A stretch of 64,000 nucleotides of DNA from CAWUFC02 sp963921335 (GCA_963921335.3 CAWUFC020000001.1:992001-1056000); one strand, 5' to 3'; shown: positions 16,017 through 25,570, numbered from the stretch's first letter. Translations and numbers: made by a program. The notes: generated by a model not told the origin, from the letters alone.

Positions 16017-18001
16017 ACGCCCTGGGTCGTGCAACGCTTGTTGTGACGCTGTTGTGGCTGGGCGCCTGTGCCGCGGATTTGCCGCCCGAGTCGGCGCATG
16101 CGGTGAAAGATTTCAGTGCCTATCCCGACGCGCCGCCTCGCGAGCCGTGCACCGACTTCAGCGACACTCGCAAGGCGTTTTTTGGTGATCTGCATATCCA
16201 TACCGGGTATTCCAGTGATGCTTATGCCTTTGATGTTCGTGTCGATCCAGATGACTCCTATCGCTATGCCTTCGGCGGCGAGATGACATTACCTCTCGGT
16301 GATGAGCTGTATGCGCGCACTGTGCGTATCGACCGCCCGTTGGATTTTGCCGGTATCACTGATCACGCTGAGTTTCTGGGCGAGCAATGTATTTGTTTTA
16401 ACCCGGACAATGTTGGTTATGGCACCAGCTTCTGTGATGCCGTGCGCTCTGGCGAGGGCAGGGCGCCACCCTTGTTAATGCGCATTATGCTGCCGTGGCG
16501 CACGCGTGATCCTAAAACCTGTGGTGATGATGGCGAGAACTGCGGAATTGCTGCAGAGGAACGCTGGCAGCAAACCATCGAAGCTGCAGAGAACTGGAAT
16601 GACACAAGTAACAACTGTGAGCGCACAACGTTTGTAGCCTATGAGTACAGCTCGGTGCGACTGGGTTCCAACCTGCACCGGAATGTGGTTTTCCGCAATG
16701 CCAGTGTTGTTAAGCGCCCGGTCTCTTACCAGGAGGCCATTCGTGAATGGGACCTCTGGCGTATCCTTAAAGAGCAGTGCATCGATGGCGACGACAAGTG
16801 CGATGTGCTGGCGATTCCCCACAATTCCAATATCAGCAACGGACGCATGTTCAATGTGGACTACCCGGGTGCCAGCTCGGTAGAAGAGCAGGCCGCACGG
16901 GCAGAGCTGCGCATGGAAATCGAACCCATCGTAGAAATGTTCCAGCACAAGGGTGATTCCGAATGTCGTAACGGATTGGAAGGCATCATGGGCGGCAGCG
17001 ATGAGCTGTGTGAGTTTGAGCGCTTCGAGAAATTTGCCGCCAATACCATCACCGGATCACCCGAGCCGGGCATGTGTTATGAGGGTGCCCTGGCCGACTG
17101 GAAGCCTAACCTGGGGCCCTCCTGCCGTAGTCCCCGCAGTTATGTGAGATACGCCCTGGTTGAAGGCCTGAAAGAAGAAGAACGAATCGGTGTAAACCCG
17201 TTCAAGTTTGGGCTGATCGGCAGCACCGACACCCACAACGGTATGGCCGGTGGTGTGCAGGAGCGTGAGTTTCCCGGGCACCTGGGCAGCAGCGATGCAG
17301 AGGCTGCCAAGCAGGTTCAGTTCAAATCTGAGATCTCCGGGAATGCCAGTAACAACCCCGGTGGTCTGGTGGGCGTTTGGGCAGAACAGAATACCCGCGA
17401 TGCCATTTTTGACGGGATGAAACGCAAAGAGGTCTTTGCCACCAGTGGGCCGCGTATTGAACCGCGGTTTTTTGGTGGTTATGAGCTGCAAGAAGATCTA
17501 TGCAGCAATCCCGACATGCTGGCCCAGGCTTATGCCCAGGGTGTGCCGATGGGTTCTGATTTGCCAGCAGCTTCCGGGGTGGCTCCGCGCTTCCTGGTGG
17601 CGGCGAGTGCTGATGCTGGCAGTGCACAGTATCCCGGCAACCCGCTGCAGCGCTTGCAGGTGATAAAGGGTTGGTCTGATGCCGAGGGCAATATTCACCA
17701 GCGTGTGTTTGAAGTGGCCGGTGATCCTAACAACGGCGCTACGGTTGATATGAACACCTGCGCTCCCGAGGGCCAAGGTTTTGCCCAGCTATGCAGTGTC
17801 TGGGAAGACCCTGAATTTGATGCAACCCAGCGTGCGGTGTATTACCTGCGAGCTGTGGAAAATCCCAGTTGTCGCTACACCGCCTGGCAATGCCTGAGTC
17901 TGCCCGAGCCAGAGCGTCCTCAGGATTGTGCCGAGCCTTGGTTCGACCCGCTCATTCAGGAGCGGGCCTGGTCATCGCCGATCTGGTACAACCCGAGTTA
18001 G
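16013..18001 (+). CDS. DUF3604 (PHP-like) lipoprotein
   Basis: 662 aa with a lipoprotein signal (TLLWLGAC, lipobox Cys ~19), so probably membrane-anchored in the periplasm or outer membrane. It is a DUF3604 protein: the PHP-like metal motifs FFGDLHIHTGYSSDA (~57-71), DFAGITDHAEFLGE (~108-121), IPHNSN and STDTHNG are visible. Domain members resemble metal-dependent phosphoesterases, but no reaction is established. Many paired cysteines (for example CEPWFD... region, NCERT, CIDGDDKCD) suggest disulfides, consistent with export. The GTG start overlaps the preceding LLM gene. It closes the operon and is convergent with the deazaflavin-type reductase, 4 bp away. Confidence 0.9.
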   Translation: MNALGRATLVVTLLWLGACAADLPPESAHAVKDFSAYPDAPPREPCTDFSDTRKAFFGDLHIHTGYSSDAYAFDVRVDPDDSYRYAFGGEMTLPLGDELYARTVRIDRPLDFAGITDHAEFLGEQCICFNPDNVGYGTSFCDAVRSGEGRAPPLLMRIMLPWRTRDPKTCGDDGENCGIAAEERWQQTIEAAENWNDTSNNCERTTFVAYEYSSVRLGSNLHRNVVFRNASVVKRPVSYQEAIREWDLWRILKEQCIDGDDKCDVLAIPHNSNISNGRMFNVDYPGASSVEEQAARAELRMEIEPIVEMFQHKGDSECRNGLEGIMGGSDELCEFERFEKFAANTITGSPEPGMCYEGALADWKPNLGPSCRSPRSYVRYALVEGLKEEERIGVNPFKFGLIGSTDTHNGMAGGVQEREFPGHLGSSDAEAAKQVQFKSEISGNASNNPGGLVGVWAEQNTRDAIFDGMKRKEVFATSGPRIEPRFFGGYELQEDLCSNPDMLAQAYAQGVPMGSDLPAASGVAPRFLVAASADAGSAQYPGNPLQRLQVIKGWSDAEGNIHQRVFEVAGDPNNGATVDMNTCAPEGQGFAQLCSVWEDPEFDATQRAVYYLRAVENPSCRYTAWQCLSLPEPERPQDCAEPWFDPLIQERAWSSPIWYNPS

Positions 18002-18005
18002 GGAC

Positions 18006-18503
18006 TTACCGGGCACTACATTCGAATACCGGGATGTTGCGATCAGTGCGCGCCTGGTATTCGTCGAAATCGGGATAAAGTGAGCACAGGTGCGGCCACA
18101 ATGCTGCCTTTTCTTCATCACTCACCCGGCGCGCGGTATAGGTCTTCTCTTCACCGCCTACCATAATTTGCACTTCGGGATTGGCGGTCACGTTGTAGTA
18201 CCAGGCCGGCATTTTGTCCATGCCGCCCTGGCTGGCCACCATCAGCTTTTTATCGCCGTGGGGCAGATGAATCAGCGCTATGCGTCTGATCGCGCCTGAC
18301 TTGGCGCCTGTGGTTGTCACGATGCAGACCGGATAGCCGCCAATGAACTTGTTCATCATGCGCCCTTTGCTAAGTCTGAACATCGCCACTTGAAAGTGGG
18401 TGGCCCAGCGCATAATAAAACGCACTACGCCCATGCCCCGCTCAGGGAAGGCATCGACCTCTTCGCGTTTTTTGGTCACGTAATCGTATTCAACCATGTC
18501 CAT
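18006..18503 (-). CDS. Nitroreductase family deazaflavin (F420)-dependent oxidoreductase, DDN-like
   Basis: 165 aa, within the usual length for the DDN/TIGR00026 family. Split-barrel signatures are IGGYPVCIVTTTGAKSGAIRRIALIHL (~54-80), LMVASQGGMDKMPAWYYNVTANPEVQI (~86-112) and a Tyr/Trp-rich C-terminus. Known family members bind F420 or related deazaflavins, and the GAKSG loop and the W-Y-N motif are the recognisable family features. It faces the LLM/DUF3604 operon tail to tail. Together with the LLM enzyme it gives two F420-class proteins within 3.5 kb. The physiological substrate is unknown. Confidence 0.88.
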   Translation of the reverse strand: MDMVEYDYVTKKREEVDAFPERGMGVVRFIMRWATHFQVAMFRLSKGRMMNKFIGGYPVCIVTTTGAKSGAIRRIALIHLPHGDKKLMVASQGGMDKMPAWYYNVTANPEVQIMVGGEEKTYTARRVSDEEKAALWPHLCSLYPDFDEYQARTDRNIPVFECSAR

Positions 18504-18591
18504 TGCTCCTTTGAATGAGGCGCATACTCTACCATTCCTTTCTTGGGATTGTGGTAAAATCCCGGCTCGTTAATTCAGCAGTACCGCAGTT

Positions 18592-19665
18592 ATGAGTATC
18601 GCCGCCGATCGGCTAGAAATCATTCGCCAGCAGGTGCAGGATCACCTGGATCACGCAGAGCAAAAACAGCTTTCCGAAGATCAGAAGCGTGCGCTTCTGG
18701 ATCAAATTAAGTCCCGGCTTGAGGCAGAGGATGCCGTACTGGTGGCCCACTATTACACCGCGCCCGAAATACAGGCTCTGGCGGAAGAGACCGGTGGCTG
18801 CGTCAGTGATTCACTGGAAATGGCGCGCTTCGGTCGTGATCATCCTGCATCCGCGCTGGTGGTAGCGGGCGTTAAGTTTATGGGTGAAACGGCCAAGATA
18901 CTCACCCCGGAAAAGCGCGTGCTCATGCCGACCCTCGAGGCTACTTGCTCGTTGGATATCGGTTGTCCCATTGATGAATTTGCCGCATTTTGTGACCAGC
19001 ACCCCGATCGCACCGTCGTGGTATACGCCAACACATCCGCCGCCGTGAAGGCTCGCGCTGACTGGGTGGTGACGTCCAGTATCGCGCTTGATGTTGCTGA
19101 GTATCTGGCTGAGCAGGACAAAAAAATCATCTGGGCACCGGACCAGCACCTCGGAGATTACGTTCGTCGCCAGACCGGTGCGGACATCTTGATGTGGGAT
19201 GGTGCCTGCATTGTGCACGAAGAGTTTAAGGCTCGTGGCATACAGGATATGAAGCAGGTGTATCCAGATGCGGCCGTTCTGGTACACCCTGAGTCACCTG
19301 CGTCAGTGATTGAGCTCGCCGATCGGGTGGGATCAACCACCCAGATTATCAAGGCCGCAGCGGAGATGGATCAGCAGCAGTTTATTGTTGCTACTGACCA
19401 GGGCATTTTTTATAAGATGCAGCAGGCGGTGCCCGGCAAGGAGCTGATCATTGCGCCTACCGCGGGTAGTGGCGCTACCTGCCGCAGTTGTGCCAACTGC
19501 CCGTGGATGGCAATGAACAAACTGGAAACCCTGGCACAGGTGTTTGATCGCAGTGACAACGAAATTTTTGTTGACCCGGCCCTGGGCAAGCGGGCTATGG
19601 TGCCGCTGCAGCGCATGCTGGATTTTTCTCGAGACCTGAACCTGCGTCTGCAGGGTAACGCCTAG
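18592..19665 (+). CDS. nadA: Quinolinate synthase A
   Basis: 357 aa, close to the usual ~350. It condenses iminoaspartate with dihydroxyacetone phosphate to quinolinate in de novo NAD synthesis, using an oxygen-sensitive [4Fe-4S] cluster. Visible motifs are VAHYYTAPEIQALAEETGGCVSDSLEMARFG (substrate site, ~50-80), ATCSLDIGCP (cluster Cys ~122) and the C-terminal ATCRSCANCPWMAMN cysteine group (~300-312). The Shine-Dalgarno is weak (GCAGT). The stop overlaps the convergent bepA stop by 4 bp (CTAG). The nadA–bepA–tusA–permease neighbourhood is typical of gammaproteobacteria. Confidence 0.97.
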   Translation: MSIAADRLEIIRQQVQDHLDHAEQKQLSEDQKRALLDQIKSRLEAEDAVLVAHYYTAPEIQALAEETGGCVSDSLEMARFGRDHPASALVVAGVKFMGETAKILTPEKRVLMPTLEATCSLDIGCPIDEFAAFCDQHPDRTVVVYANTSAAVKARADWVVTSSIALDVAEYLAEQDKKIIWAPDQHLGDYVRRQTGADILMWDGACIVHEEFKARGIQDMKQVYPDAAVLVHPESPASVIELADRVGSTTQIIKAAAEMDQQQFIVATDQGIFYKMQQAVPGKELIIAPTAGSGATCRSCANCPWMAMNKLETLAQVFDRSDNEIFVDPALGKRAMVPLQRMLDFSRDLNLRLQGNA

Positions 19666-21104
19666 AATTCCATCTGCCAGCGCAGTTCTACAACATCCTG
19701 GCGGCGCTGATTCACCAGTGCTGAGGTGTGGTAGTCCTGCTGCGACAGGCGCAACGCATAGTCCAGCTGACGTTCAGCCTGGTTAAGAGCCCCGTTCAGG
19801 ATAAAGTACTCCGCCCGGGCCCGGTGCAGGCCAACGATATTTCCCGACAGCCCGGATACTTCCGCCAGCAAATACCATAGGCCAGGATCATTGGGGCGAA
19901 GACGGCTCTGCTCGATTAATACCTCTTCCGCGATGTGGGCCTGGTTGTCCTGTTGCAGGGCCTGTGCATAGGCCATGGTCAGCGCGTGGTTGCCAGGGCA
20001 CAGGCGCAGTTCCCGATACAGCGAGCGCACGGCTGACTGGGCTTCGCCGATCGCCTGATCTATCTCGGCACTGGCTATAATGTATTCGATCTGGTTTGGG
20101 CTGAAGGCCAGTAGTCGGTCCATCTCCCTTCGCGCCTCAGTGTGTTGCCCTGCCTGTAGCAGAGCCAGGACCAAGCCGTACAGGGCAGCTTCGCGAGATA
20201 AAGTGTCCCCTTTAAGCTCAGAACGGAATTCAGCCACTGCGCGCTGCGGGTTATCTGAGTGGTGTACCTGTGCCCGCACTCGCATCAAATTGAACTGCAG
20301 ATTTTCCGGGCGCACCTGGCGGGGGTACTGCCGGGCCCGGTTACGCGTATCGGCAATACGGTTTTCCGATAGGGGGTGGGTGCGTAAAAACTCCGGTACC
20401 CGGTTGCCGCCTGAATAGCGACTCGCTGCCAGCATGCGTTCAAACATTGCCGGGGCAGCGTGCGGATCCATGCCGGCTTCTGCCATGGTCTGCATGCCGA
20501 TGCGATCGGCTTCCTGCTCGTTACCGCGGCTGAAACGTAGCTGCGCCTCCAGTGCGGCAGCCTGTGAAGCATTCAGCGCCGCCAGTCCCGCAGAGCTGCC
20601 CGTGGTGGCGATCAGTACGAGTCCCGCCAGCATGCCTGCCATGGCCAGGGGTTGTTGTTTCTTTTGCTGTTCGACGCCGCGGGAAAAATGGCGCTGGCTC
20701 AAGTGGGCGATCTCGTGGGCGAGCACGGTGGCCAGTTCGTCTTCACTCTGGGCGTATAGCAAGAGACCGGTATGTACGCCCACCACGCCACCGGGTACCG
20801 CGAAGGCGTTAATCACGGGGTTATCAACGACCACCAGGTCAACGCGTCGATCCTGCAATTCGCTGTGTGTCACCAGTTTGTAGAGCAGTGTTTCGAGGTA
20901 GTCGTGCAGTAGCGGGTCGTCGAGCGTAGGTGCCTGTGAGCGGAACATGCGCAGCCAGGCTCGGCCCAGGCGATATTCCTGCTCTGGTGAGAACAGGCTG
21001 TTGCTGCTTTCTCCAAGATTGGGCAGTTTGAGCTCTTCTGCGGGCGTGGCGCTGACAACAAAGAGCAGGCTCGCCAGCAGGACCGGGGACAGAAGTTTTT
21101 TCAC
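19662..21104 (-). CDS. bepA: BepA-like periplasmic M48 metalloprotease with TPR domain
   Basis: 480 aa. A signal peptide (MKKLLSPVLLASLLFVVSATPA) is followed by an M48 peptidase domain with the zinc motif LAHEIAHLSQRH (HExxH, ~128-139) and the distal Glu region GNEQEADRIGMQTM. The C-terminal ~200 residues contain TPR-like helices (AALYGLVLALLQAGQHTEA, YAQALQQDNQAHIAEEVL). The E. coli homologue degrades or assists LptD and BAM substrates at the outer membrane. It lies divergent from tusA. The gene name rests on domain order and synteny; the general M48/TPR assignment is firmer than exact orthology. Confidence 0.9.
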   Translation of the reverse strand: MKKLLSPVLLASLLFVVSATPAEELKLPNLGESSNSLFSPEQEYRLGRAWLRMFRSQAPTLDDPLLHDYLETLLYKLVTHSELQDRRVDLVVVDNPVINAFAVPGGVVGVHTGLLLYAQSEDELATVLAHEIAHLSQRHFSRGVEQQKKQQPLAMAGMLAGLVLIATTGSSAGLAALNASQAAALEAQLRFSRGNEQEADRIGMQTMAEAGMDPHAAPAMFERMLAASRYSGGNRVPEFLRTHPLSENRIADTRNRARQYPRQVRPENLQFNLMRVRAQVHHSDNPQRAVAEFRSELKGDTLSREAALYGLVLALLQAGQHTEARREMDRLLAFSPNQIEYIIASAEIDQAIGEAQSAVRSLYRELRLCPGNHALTMAYAQALQQDNQAHIAEEVLIEQSRLRPNDPGLWYLLAEVSGLSGNIVGLHRARAEYFILNGALNQAERQLDYALRLSQQDYHTSALVNQRRQDVVELRWQMEF

Positions 21105-21238
21105 AACAGGGCGCGTGGGTGCTCGAAGCGATAAGGTCAGGCTACTTTAGGGACTAATAGTGGGAGTCGCAACTGCGCCGAAAGTTCCAAAGCCTCTCGG
21201 TGAGCTGGTATACTTGGCGCACTAATTTGGGTGGCTGC

Positions 21239-21472
21239 ATGACGGAACAAGCTATACAGGAACTGGATGCGCGCGGCGATCTTTGCCCCATGCCCCTGTT
21301 GAAGACCAAGCGGCAGCTGAGCAGTATGGCCAGCGGTGAGCAATTGCGGGTATTGGCAACCGATCGAGGTTCGGTCCGTGATTTCGCGCAGTACGCGCAA
21401 CAGTCTGGCCATACCTTGCTGGCCAGTGATGAGCAGGATGGTGTGTTCGTGCATCTGCTGCAAAAAGCCTGA
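21239..21472 (+). CDS. tusA: TusA-family sulfur-carrier protein
   Basis: 77 aa. The TusA/SirA fold signature LDARGDLCPMPLLKTKRQL places the active Cys of the CPxP motif at residue ~16. The start is ATG 21239, with GGTGG just upstream; an in-frame ATG at 21200 adds unrelated residues. TusA proteins pass persulfide sulfur, for example to tRNA 2-thiouridine synthesis, but paralogues have other sulfur-transfer roles. It is followed after 12 bp by the AI-2E-family permease, as in pseudomonads, and probably forms an operon with it and the M16 protease. Confidence 0.85.
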   Translation: MTEQAIQELDARGDLCPMPLLKTKRQLSSMASGEQLRVLATDRGSVRDFAQYAQQSGHTLLASDEQDGVFVHLLQKA

Positions 21473-21484
21473 GGACACGATTGC

Positions 21485-22549
21485 ATGCTGGATATTTTTC
21501 GCAAGTGGTACGAGAGCTACTTCTACGAAGAGGAGTCGATTCTACTTCTGGTATTGCTTGCCATTGGCCTGCTGCTGGTACTGACCATTGGCGACATCCT
21601 GGCGCCGGTGCTGGCGGCGATTGTGCTGGCGTTTTTGATGCAGGGCATCAGTGGGCAGTTGACCCAGCGGGGGGTGCCCGAGTGGCTGGCACTGACAATT
21701 TCGTTTGCCGTGTTCGTAGGCTTTTTCTTTGGTTTTCTGTTGTTGGTATTTCCGCTGATCTGGCGTCAGCTGTTGAGCCTGTTCCAGGAACTGCCGCGCA
21801 TGATCGACGAGATCAATACCTGGTTGGCGGTGTTGCCCCAACAGTATCCCACCTTGCTGACAGAAACGCAGATTTCCCAGTTGCTGGATCACGCCCAGAC
21901 CGAGCTGGCCAAGTTTGGGCAATCCATCCTGTCGTTTTCCCTGTCCAGCATTCCGCTGTTGGTGGTCGTCCTGATTTACATGATCCTGGTGCCGCTCCTC
22001 GTGTTCTTTTTTCTGAAGGATCGCGACCAGATTCTGTCCTGGATGAGTGGCTTTTTGCCCAGTGAAAGACCCCTTCTCAGCCGTATATGGAGAGAGATGA
22101 ATGAGCAGGTGGCAAACTATGCCCGCGGCAAAGTCATCGAGATACTGGTGGTTGGCACCGTGACCTATCTGGCCTTCCTGTGGCTGGGCCTGAATTACGC
22201 AGCATTACTGGCCTTAATGGTGGGTCTGTCGGTCATCATTCCTTACATCGGGGCGACCGTTGTCACGATTCCGGTGTTCGTGATCGGTCTGTTCCAGTGG
22301 GGCATGGGTGCGGAACTCGGTTGGCTGATGCTGGTCTATTTCATTATCCAGGCACTGGACGGCAATGTGTTGGTGCCGCTGCTGTTTTCCGAGGCGGTTA
22401 ACCTGCACCCGGTAGCGATTATTTTGGCGGTGCTTTTCTTTGGCGGCATCTGGGGTATGTGGGGCGTATTCTTCGCTATTCCACTGGCGACCCTGGTAAA
22501 AGCGGTGATCAACGCCTGGCCGAGGCCGGCGCAAGCGACAACGGAGTAA
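21485..22549 (+). CDS. AI-2E family transporter (PerM-like permease)
   Basis: 354 aa, seven to eight hydrophobic segments. The family signature is a long central amphipathic region (residues ~75-145) between membrane segments, then LGLNYAALLALMVGLSVIIPYIGA and LMLVYFIIQALDGNVLVPLLFSEAVNLHP near the C-terminus. Members include TqsA/YdgG and PerM. The conserved context next to tusA and bepA points to the PerM branch, whose substrate is unsettled. It overlaps no gene but is only 12 bp after tusA and 3 bp before the protease gene, so co-transcription is likely. Confidence 0.9.
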   Translation: MLDIFRKWYESYFYEEESILLLVLLAIGLLLVLTIGDILAPVLAAIVLAFLMQGISGQLTQRGVPEWLALTISFAVFVGFFFGFLLLVFPLIWRQLLSLFQELPRMIDEINTWLAVLPQQYPTLLTETQISQLLDHAQTELAKFGQSILSFSLSSIPLLVVVLIYMILVPLLVFFFLKDRDQILSWMSGFLPSERPLLSRIWREMNEQVANYARGKVIEILVVGTVTYLAFLWLGLNYAALLALMVGLSVIIPYIGATVVTIPVFVIGLFQWGMGAELGWLMLVYFIIQALDGNVLVPLLFSEAVNLHPVAIILAVLFFGGIWGMWGVFFAIPLATLVKAVINAWPRPAQATTE

Positions 22550-22552
22550 ACC

Positions 22553-25414
22553 ATGAATAAACGTGCACTGGGGCGGTATCTGTTACTGCCGGGCATTCTT
22601 CTGCTGCTCGCGGCTTGCGCCCAGCAGCCTGTGCAGTCTCCCATTGCGCCGGTGCAGAGCCCCAATGACGATCGCGAGTATCGTTACCTGGTGCTGGACA
22701 ATGGCCTGAAGGCGTTGTTGATTGCCGACGATGATGCAGAGAAGGCAACGGCCTCGCTGGATATTTACGTGGGCAGTGCGCAGAACCCAGAAGACCGTGC
22801 GGGCCTGGCTCACTTTCTCGAGCATATGTTGTTCTTGGGCACCGAGAAGTACCCCGACCCTGCCGAGTATGAACAGTTTGTAACCGAGCATGGCGGTTCC
22901 CGCAATGCCTATACCGGCTTTGAACACACCAATTACTTTTTTGATATTGACCAGGAATACCTGGCACCGGCGCTGGACCGCTTTGCCCAGTTTTTCATAT
23001 CCCCCAAATTTGATGCCGAGTATGTCGGACGTGAAGTCAATGCGGTAGAAGCCGAATACCAGATGGGTATCAAAACTGACGGTCGCCGCACCCTCGACGT
23101 GCTCCGCGAGGTGGCCAACCCCGATCACCCCTTCAGCATCCTGGGGGTGGGTACTGCCGAAACGCTTGGCAGTCAGGAGGGCCGCCAGGTGCGCGATGAC
23201 CTACTGCGCTTCTACGAGCAGTATTACTCCGCCAACCTGATGAGCCTGGTGGTACTGGGGCGCGGTAGCCTCGACGAGCTGGAAACCATGGTTCGCGAGA
23301 TGTTCTCAGCGGTGCCCAATCGCGGTGTTGAGGTGGCCGATATTGCGGCCCCGCTTTACAGCGAAGGCACACTGCCTGCCCTGGTGACGGTTGAACCTGA
23401 GGCCAGCGAACGTCAGTTGCAGTTGTCATTCCCGTTACCGGATTATCGCGAACATTATCAGCGGCAGTCAGTCTCCTATATCGGCAATTTGCTCGGGCAT
23501 GAAGGGGAGGGCAGTTTGCTCTCGGTGCTCAAGCAGGCAGGCTGGGCCGAAGCCCTGGGCGCTGGTGCCGGCTTGGCCTGGCGCGGGGGTTCTGCCTTCA
23601 GCCTGACCATTACCCTGACGGAAAAAGGTCTTGCTGAGCACGAGGCAGTCCTGGCTAAGGTGTTTGAATACATTGAAATGGTCCGGCGTCATGGCCCCGA
23701 CGAACGTCTCTACCAGGAGCAGTCACTGCTGGCTGCCCAGCAGTTCCGTTTCAGGGAGACCGTAGAGCCCATGCGTTACGTGGCGGCCTTGTCCAACGAC
23801 ATGCATTACTACCAGCCAGATGATGTGCTGCGTGGCCGTTTCATCATGAGTGACTACGACGCAGCTGAAATATCTGCCCTGCTGAATGATTACCTGGTAC
23901 CAGACAACGCTCTGGCCATATTGATTGCCAAGGGTGTCGCAACTAATCGCCAGTCAGAGTTTTATTTCACGCCCTATGCGGTTAACCCGGTGCAGAACTC
24001 CGCAGTGTGGTTGGCAGGGCAGTCCGGAGATCTGGATGAGCGCCTGCATGTGCCCGCGCCTAACGCATTTATCGCCGAGGACCTGGAGATCAAGCCTCGC
24101 GAGGCGCGTACCGCCGAACTGCCGCAACAATTGGTTGATACCCCGTCATTAAAGCTCTGGTACCAGCAGGATAACGAATACCTGGTGCCCCGTGGCGCCA
24201 TGTACCTCAGCTTTCGCAATGCCAATGCGGGTGCCAGCGCCCGCCAGATCGCCCTGGGCGAGATGTATGTGAGCCTGCTGCGTGACTCGGTCAATGAGAT
24301 GACGTACCCGGCTGCCTTGGCTGGCCTGAACTTCAGCTTCTATCGCCATACCCGCGGCGTCAGCCTGAAGATCAGTGGCTATAATGCCAAGCAGATGGTG
24401 TTGTTGAATTCAATCGTGGATGCCATCCGTGACGGCAGCTTTAGCGAAGATCGTTTCGCCAACATGCGTGCTGACCTGATCCGCAATCTGGAGAACTTTA
24501 AAACCGCGCGACCTTTCCGCCAGACTATTCGTCGTTCCAGTCAGTTGCTCAACCACGGTGAATGGGACGAGCAGGTGATGATTGCCGAGCTGGGCCGTAT
24601 CAGCCTTGCAGACATTAAAGAGCACGCTGAGGATTTCTGGGGAGACGTGCAGGCTGATGTGCTGCTGAATGGCAATTACCAGCGCGACATCATTTATGGC
24701 GTGCAGTCGGCACTGGCGCCGTTGTTAGTGAATGAATCGCCAACACCGGTTGCCCAGCTAAAAATTGCGCAGCTGCAACCGGGTCAGAACTTTGTGTACC
24801 CCATTGAGGTCGGTCACGACGACTCGGTGCTGTTTCATTACATACAGGCGCCCGCCAACGACTGGCCATCTCGAGCCGTTGCTGCGTTGACTGGCCAGGC
24901 ACTGAAGTCAGGCTTTTTCCAGCAGCTGCGTACCGAGCAACAGCTTGGCTATGTGGTTAGCGCCTTCTATTGGCCGCAGCTGGATGTGCCAGGGTTAGGT
25001 TTTATCATCCAGTCTCCTGGAAGTAGTGCGGTAGATGTGGCCGCGGCAGTGGATACCTTCCTCGCGGCTTCTCTCGCGGATGGGGGTATCAGCGAGGAGC
25101 AGTTCCTGCGCCACCGCAAAGCCCTGGTGGGTGAGATTTTGCAGCCTTACAAGAACCTGTGGGAACAATCTGAATACTACTGGCAGGAAATTGGCCGGCG
25201 GCACCTGGATTTTGATTCCCGCAAGGCCCTCGCGGAGGCTGTGCAAGCCACCGACTATGAACAATGGCGAGCAGCGGCACGCGCTATGGTGCTGGAGCAG
25301 CCTGCGCAGGTGCGCGTAGTTGCCGAGGGCCGCTGGCAACAACACCCGGAAGGCGAACTGATTGCTGATCCGCTGTCGTTTCAGGCCACCCAGCCTGCCT
25401 ACGAGATCGACTAA
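22553..25414 (+). CDS. M16 (insulinase/pitrilysin-type) lipoprotein protease
   Basis: 953 aa with a lipoprotein signal ending LLLAAC (Cys ~23), so a periplasm-facing anchored protease. The inverted zinc motif HFLEHMLFLGTEKYP (HxxEH) sits at ~88-102 and the downstream Glu in VNAVEAEYQMG at ~165. The later domains are the insulinase pseudo-halves (LRTEQQLGYVVSAFYWP and the GIQSPGSS-like region ~780-850), with length close to E. coli pitrilysin (962). It should degrade peptides. It starts 3 bp after the permease gene. A short A+T-rich hairpin directly follows its stop. Confidence 0.93.
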   Translation: MNKRALGRYLLLPGILLLLAACAQQPVQSPIAPVQSPNDDREYRYLVLDNGLKALLIADDDAEKATASLDIYVGSAQNPEDRAGLAHFLEHMLFLGTEKYPDPAEYEQFVTEHGGSRNAYTGFEHTNYFFDIDQEYLAPALDRFAQFFISPKFDAEYVGREVNAVEAEYQMGIKTDGRRTLDVLREVANPDHPFSILGVGTAETLGSQEGRQVRDDLLRFYEQYYSANLMSLVVLGRGSLDELETMVREMFSAVPNRGVEVADIAAPLYSEGTLPALVTVEPEASERQLQLSFPLPDYREHYQRQSVSYIGNLLGHEGEGSLLSVLKQAGWAEALGAGAGLAWRGGSAFSLTITLTEKGLAEHEAVLAKVFEYIEMVRRHGPDERLYQEQSLLAAQQFRFRETVEPMRYVAALSNDMHYYQPDDVLRGRFIMSDYDAAEISALLNDYLVPDNALAILIAKGVATNRQSEFYFTPYAVNPVQNSAVWLAGQSGDLDERLHVPAPNAFIAEDLEIKPREARTAELPQQLVDTPSLKLWYQQDNEYLVPRGAMYLSFRNANAGASARQIALGEMYVSLLRDSVNEMTYPAALAGLNFSFYRHTRGVSLKISGYNAKQMVLLNSIVDAIRDGSFSEDRFANMRADLIRNLENFKTARPFRQTIRRSSQLLNHGEWDEQVMIAELGRISLADIKEHAEDFWGDVQADVLLNGNYQRDIIYGVQSALAPLLVNESPTPVAQLKIAQLQPGQNFVYPIEVGHDDSVLFHYIQAPANDWPSRAVAALTGQALKSGFFQQLRTEQQLGYVVSAFYWPQLDVPGLGFIIQSPGSSAVDVAAAVDTFLAASLADGGISEEQFLRHRKALVGEILQPYKNLWEQSEYYWQEIGRRHLDFDSRKALAEAVQATDYEQWRAAARAMVLEQPAQVRVVAEGRWQQHPEGELIADPLSFQATQPAYEID

Positions 25415-25416
25415 AG

Positions 25417-25437
25417 GTAGTTTTATAATAAAACTAC
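25417..25437. promoter_or_regulatory. A+T-rich inverted repeat after the M16 gene
   Basis: GTAGTTTTAT and ATAAAACTAC are perfect 10-bp arms around one A, 2 bp after the stop codon. There is no following T-run, so termination is uncertain; an operator for the aceE side is also possible. The remainder of the 187-bp gap to aceE is A+T-rich. Confidence 0.45.
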
Positions 25438-25544
25438 AAATCAATAACTACATGAAAAATAAGAGAATTTTTCACTCAAAGTGTTGGTTTTAGTTGAGGT
25501 TAGTACTGTCGGCGTGTAAAAATCCTACATCCTTGAATGACCCC

Positions 25545-25570
25545 CACTGGCAGCCTTATGGCTGCCAGTG
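25545..25570. promoter_or_regulatory. Strong stem-loop 31 bp upstream of aceE
   Basis: CACTGGCAGCC (25545-25555), loop TTAT, GGCTGCCAGTG (25560-25570): a perfect 11-bp stem. No T-run follows, so it is unlikely to be a terminator for the upstream gene. It would lie in the aceE leader or act as an operator. Confidence 0.6.

Noticed and set aside
21481..22065. 194-codon frame overlapping the AI-2E-family permease in another frame
   Set aside because: The permease frame has membrane segments and family motifs; the alternative is an Arg/Asp-rich shadow.
25417..25437. Intrinsic terminator of the M16 protease gene
   Set aside because: Hairpin is A+T-only in the upper stem and has no T-run after it; listed only as an inverted repeat.
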